A stretch of 6,188 nt of DNA from Bacteroidales bacterium (GTDB lineage Bacteria; Bacteroidota; Bacteroidia; Bacteroidales; JAADGE01): NCBI GenBank assembly GCA_024762915.1, contig JANTGL010000163.1:1-6188 (forward strand). The letters run 5' to 3'. The notes under the pieces were generated by a model. It worked only from the letters and a program-made list of their open reading frames with translations, did not search any database and was not told the DNA's origin. The translations under genes were made by a program, and so were the position numbers. Shown piece by piece: positions 5,344-6,188 of the stretch (its first letter is position 1; every line of letters begins with the position of its first letter).

Positions 5344-5949
5344 TTAAAATATCTGATGTATAAAATTCAGAAATAAATGCGGTTCAATGATTAAAGGGAA
5401 GGTAAATCCGAAAACAGAACCGGCAAAATGGGCATCGTGTGCAATTTGATCTTTCCCTCTTTTATTCATAAAATAAGAATAAATTAAATATAATGCACCG
5501 AAAATATATGCCGGTATCGGTATCGGAATAAACATCAGAAATAAAGAAGTTTTCGGTGCTAATAAAATAGTTGTGAAAACAACGGCTGAAACAGCCCCGG
5601 ATGCACCAACCGAATTATAATAATGATTATCTTTATTTTTTAATAATGCCGGCAATGTCGAAAAGGGAACAGCCAGGATATACATTAAAATATATAAAAA
5701 TTTACCTGCCGTAAACAGCTGAATAAAAGCATCTTCAATAAATTGACCGAAAATCCAAAGCACATACATATTAATAATAAGATGTATCCATCCGCTGTGA
5801 ACTAATGCGTGGGAAAGTAAACGGGCATATTGTTTTTTATGCCAAACCATGTAGGCGTTGAATTTCAGCTTGTTAAGCAGCTCAACATTGTTAAATGCCA
5901 AAACGGAAACAACAGACGTTATAATTATTAAAAATAAAGTGAGATACAT
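5344..5949 (-). CDS. Rhomboid-family intramembrane serine protease
   Basis: A 201-residue polytopic inner-membrane protein of the rhomboid family, which cleaves transmembrane helices within the bilayer. The catalytic serine is Ser117 in the GxSG motif (SVGASGAVSA, 113-122), and the catalytic histidine is His174 in the AHDAHFAGSVFG segment (170-181). The oxyanion-site HxxxN motif is His56-Asn60 (HLIINMYVLW). About six hydrophobic segments are visible, the compact bacterial core with no added soluble domain. Family features are complete, so it should be active; its substrate cannot be guessed from the neighbours. The ATG at 5947-5949 starts directly at the first hydrophobic helix. It follows holA by 50 bp and likely has its own promoter in that gap, then leads the transcript that includes carbamate kinase. 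Confidence 0.93.
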   Translation of the reverse strand: MYLTLFLIIITSVVSVLAFNNVELLNKLKFNAYMVWHKKQYARLLSHALVHSGWIHLIINMYVLWIFGQFIEDAFIQLFTAGKFLYILMYILAVPFSTLPALLKNKDNHYYNSVGASGAVSAVVFTTILLAPKTSLFLMFIPIPIPAYIFGALYLIYSYFMNKRGKDQIAHDAHFAGSVFGFTFPLIIEPHLFLNFIHQIF

Positions 5950-5975
5950 ATTTTTTTAAAATTTAAAGAGGATTG

Positions 5976-5983
5976 CAAAGATA
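5976..5983 (-). promoter_or_regulatory. Bacteroidota -7 promoter element for rhomboid-arcC
   Basis: The minus strand reads TATCTTTG, a full match to TAnnTTTG, 26 bp upstream of the rhomboid ATG and followed by C as is common. A TTG (6006-6008) inside the last codons of holA could be a -33 box, but its 22-bp spacing is slightly long. It suggests the rhomboid and carbamate kinase genes are transcribed separately from holA. Confidence 0.6.
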
Positions 5984-5999
5984 GAAAAACAGATGTTAT

Positions 6000-6188
6000 T
6001 TAATGCAATATTTTAAAGATTAGTTCCTTTAACAAATCTTCATGACTCGTGCTTACATTATTATATCCTTTTGTTTTCATATCATATTCACGTAACAGTG
6101 AAATAACCGCAACTGTTTTTTTTGTATTATAGATTTGAGCTGCTTTTACGTAATCTTTAACAAAATAGGGATTAACTTTTAAAACCGA
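6000..6188 (-). CDS. holA: DNA polymerase III delta subunit (HolA), C-terminal 62 residues; 5' end outside window
   Basis: The frame is open from the window edge to the TAA at 6000-6002. The peptide begins SVLKVNPYFVKDYVKAA and ends HEDLLKELIFKILH. It contains LKVNPYFVKDY, ISLLREYDMKTKG and the KELIFKILH end, which I recognise as the C-terminal collar domain of Bacteroidota HolA. HolA is the clamp-loader subunit that opens the beta sliding clamp during replication. Helices rich in Lys and hydrophobic residues fit that domain. The N-terminal AAA+-like domains lie outside. The stop is 50 bp upstream of the rhomboid start. Recognition rests on a short fragment, so it is slightly less certain than the full-length genes. 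Confidence 0.85.
   Translation of the reverse strand, partial: SVLKVNPYFVKDYVKAAQIYNTKKTVAVISLLREYDMKTKGYNNVSTSHEDLLKELIFKILH

Overview
The window looks like ordinary chromosomal DNA from an AT-rich member of the Bacteroidota. Three things support this. The proteins read like Bacteroidota versions of their families, most clearly the DnaK N-terminus, the HolA C-terminus ending in KELIFKILH, and the NHRDIVLD-type acyltransferase. Start codons lack Shine-Dalgarno sequences and sit behind A/T-rich leaders. Two or three intergenic regions carry the Bacteroidota -7 promoter element TAnnTTTG or TAnnTTCG. I cannot name a genus. There are no rRNA or tRNA genes, CRISPR arrays, insertion sequences or phage genes that I can see.

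Layout from left to right. Positions 1-660 (minus) hold the first 220 residues of the chaperone DnaK, cut by the window edge. A 231-bp divergent intergenic region separates it from a small bacteriohemerythrin (892-1314, plus). That region contains a sigma-54-like promoter for dnaK, a weaker one facing the hemerythrin gene, and a 7-bp inverted repeat almost equidistant from both. The hemerythrin gene converges, with only 6 bp between stop codons, on a PlsC/PlsB-like phospholipid acyltransferase (1321-2463, minus). A 126-bp divergent promoter region then leads to a POT/PTR-family proton-coupled peptide transporter (2590-4224, plus). A strong bidirectional terminator and a separate 33-bp palindrome lie between that gene and the next, which converges on it. 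The remaining genes are all on the minus strand: the end of holA (DNA polymerase III delta subunit, 6000-6188, cut by the edge), a rhomboid intramembrane protease (5344-5949) and carbamate kinase (4345-5304).

Functional links are loose. Rhomboid and carbamate kinase are 39 bp apart and probably cotranscribed, ending at the shared terminator. The peptide transporter and carbamate kinase could both belong to amino-acid/peptide catabolism with ATP recovery from carbamoyl phosphate, but no arginine deiminase, ornithine carbamoyltransferase or agmatine gene is present here, so this is only an inference. The dnaK/hemerythrin pair may share a stress-responsive control region.

I found no convincing undescribed multi-gene system. 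The points most worth following are the dnaK/hemerythrin control region, the non-standard metal ligand in the hemerythrin, the atypical catalytic motifs of the acyltransferase, the missing TM1 arginine and Phe-rich insert in the transporter, and the intergenic palindrome.
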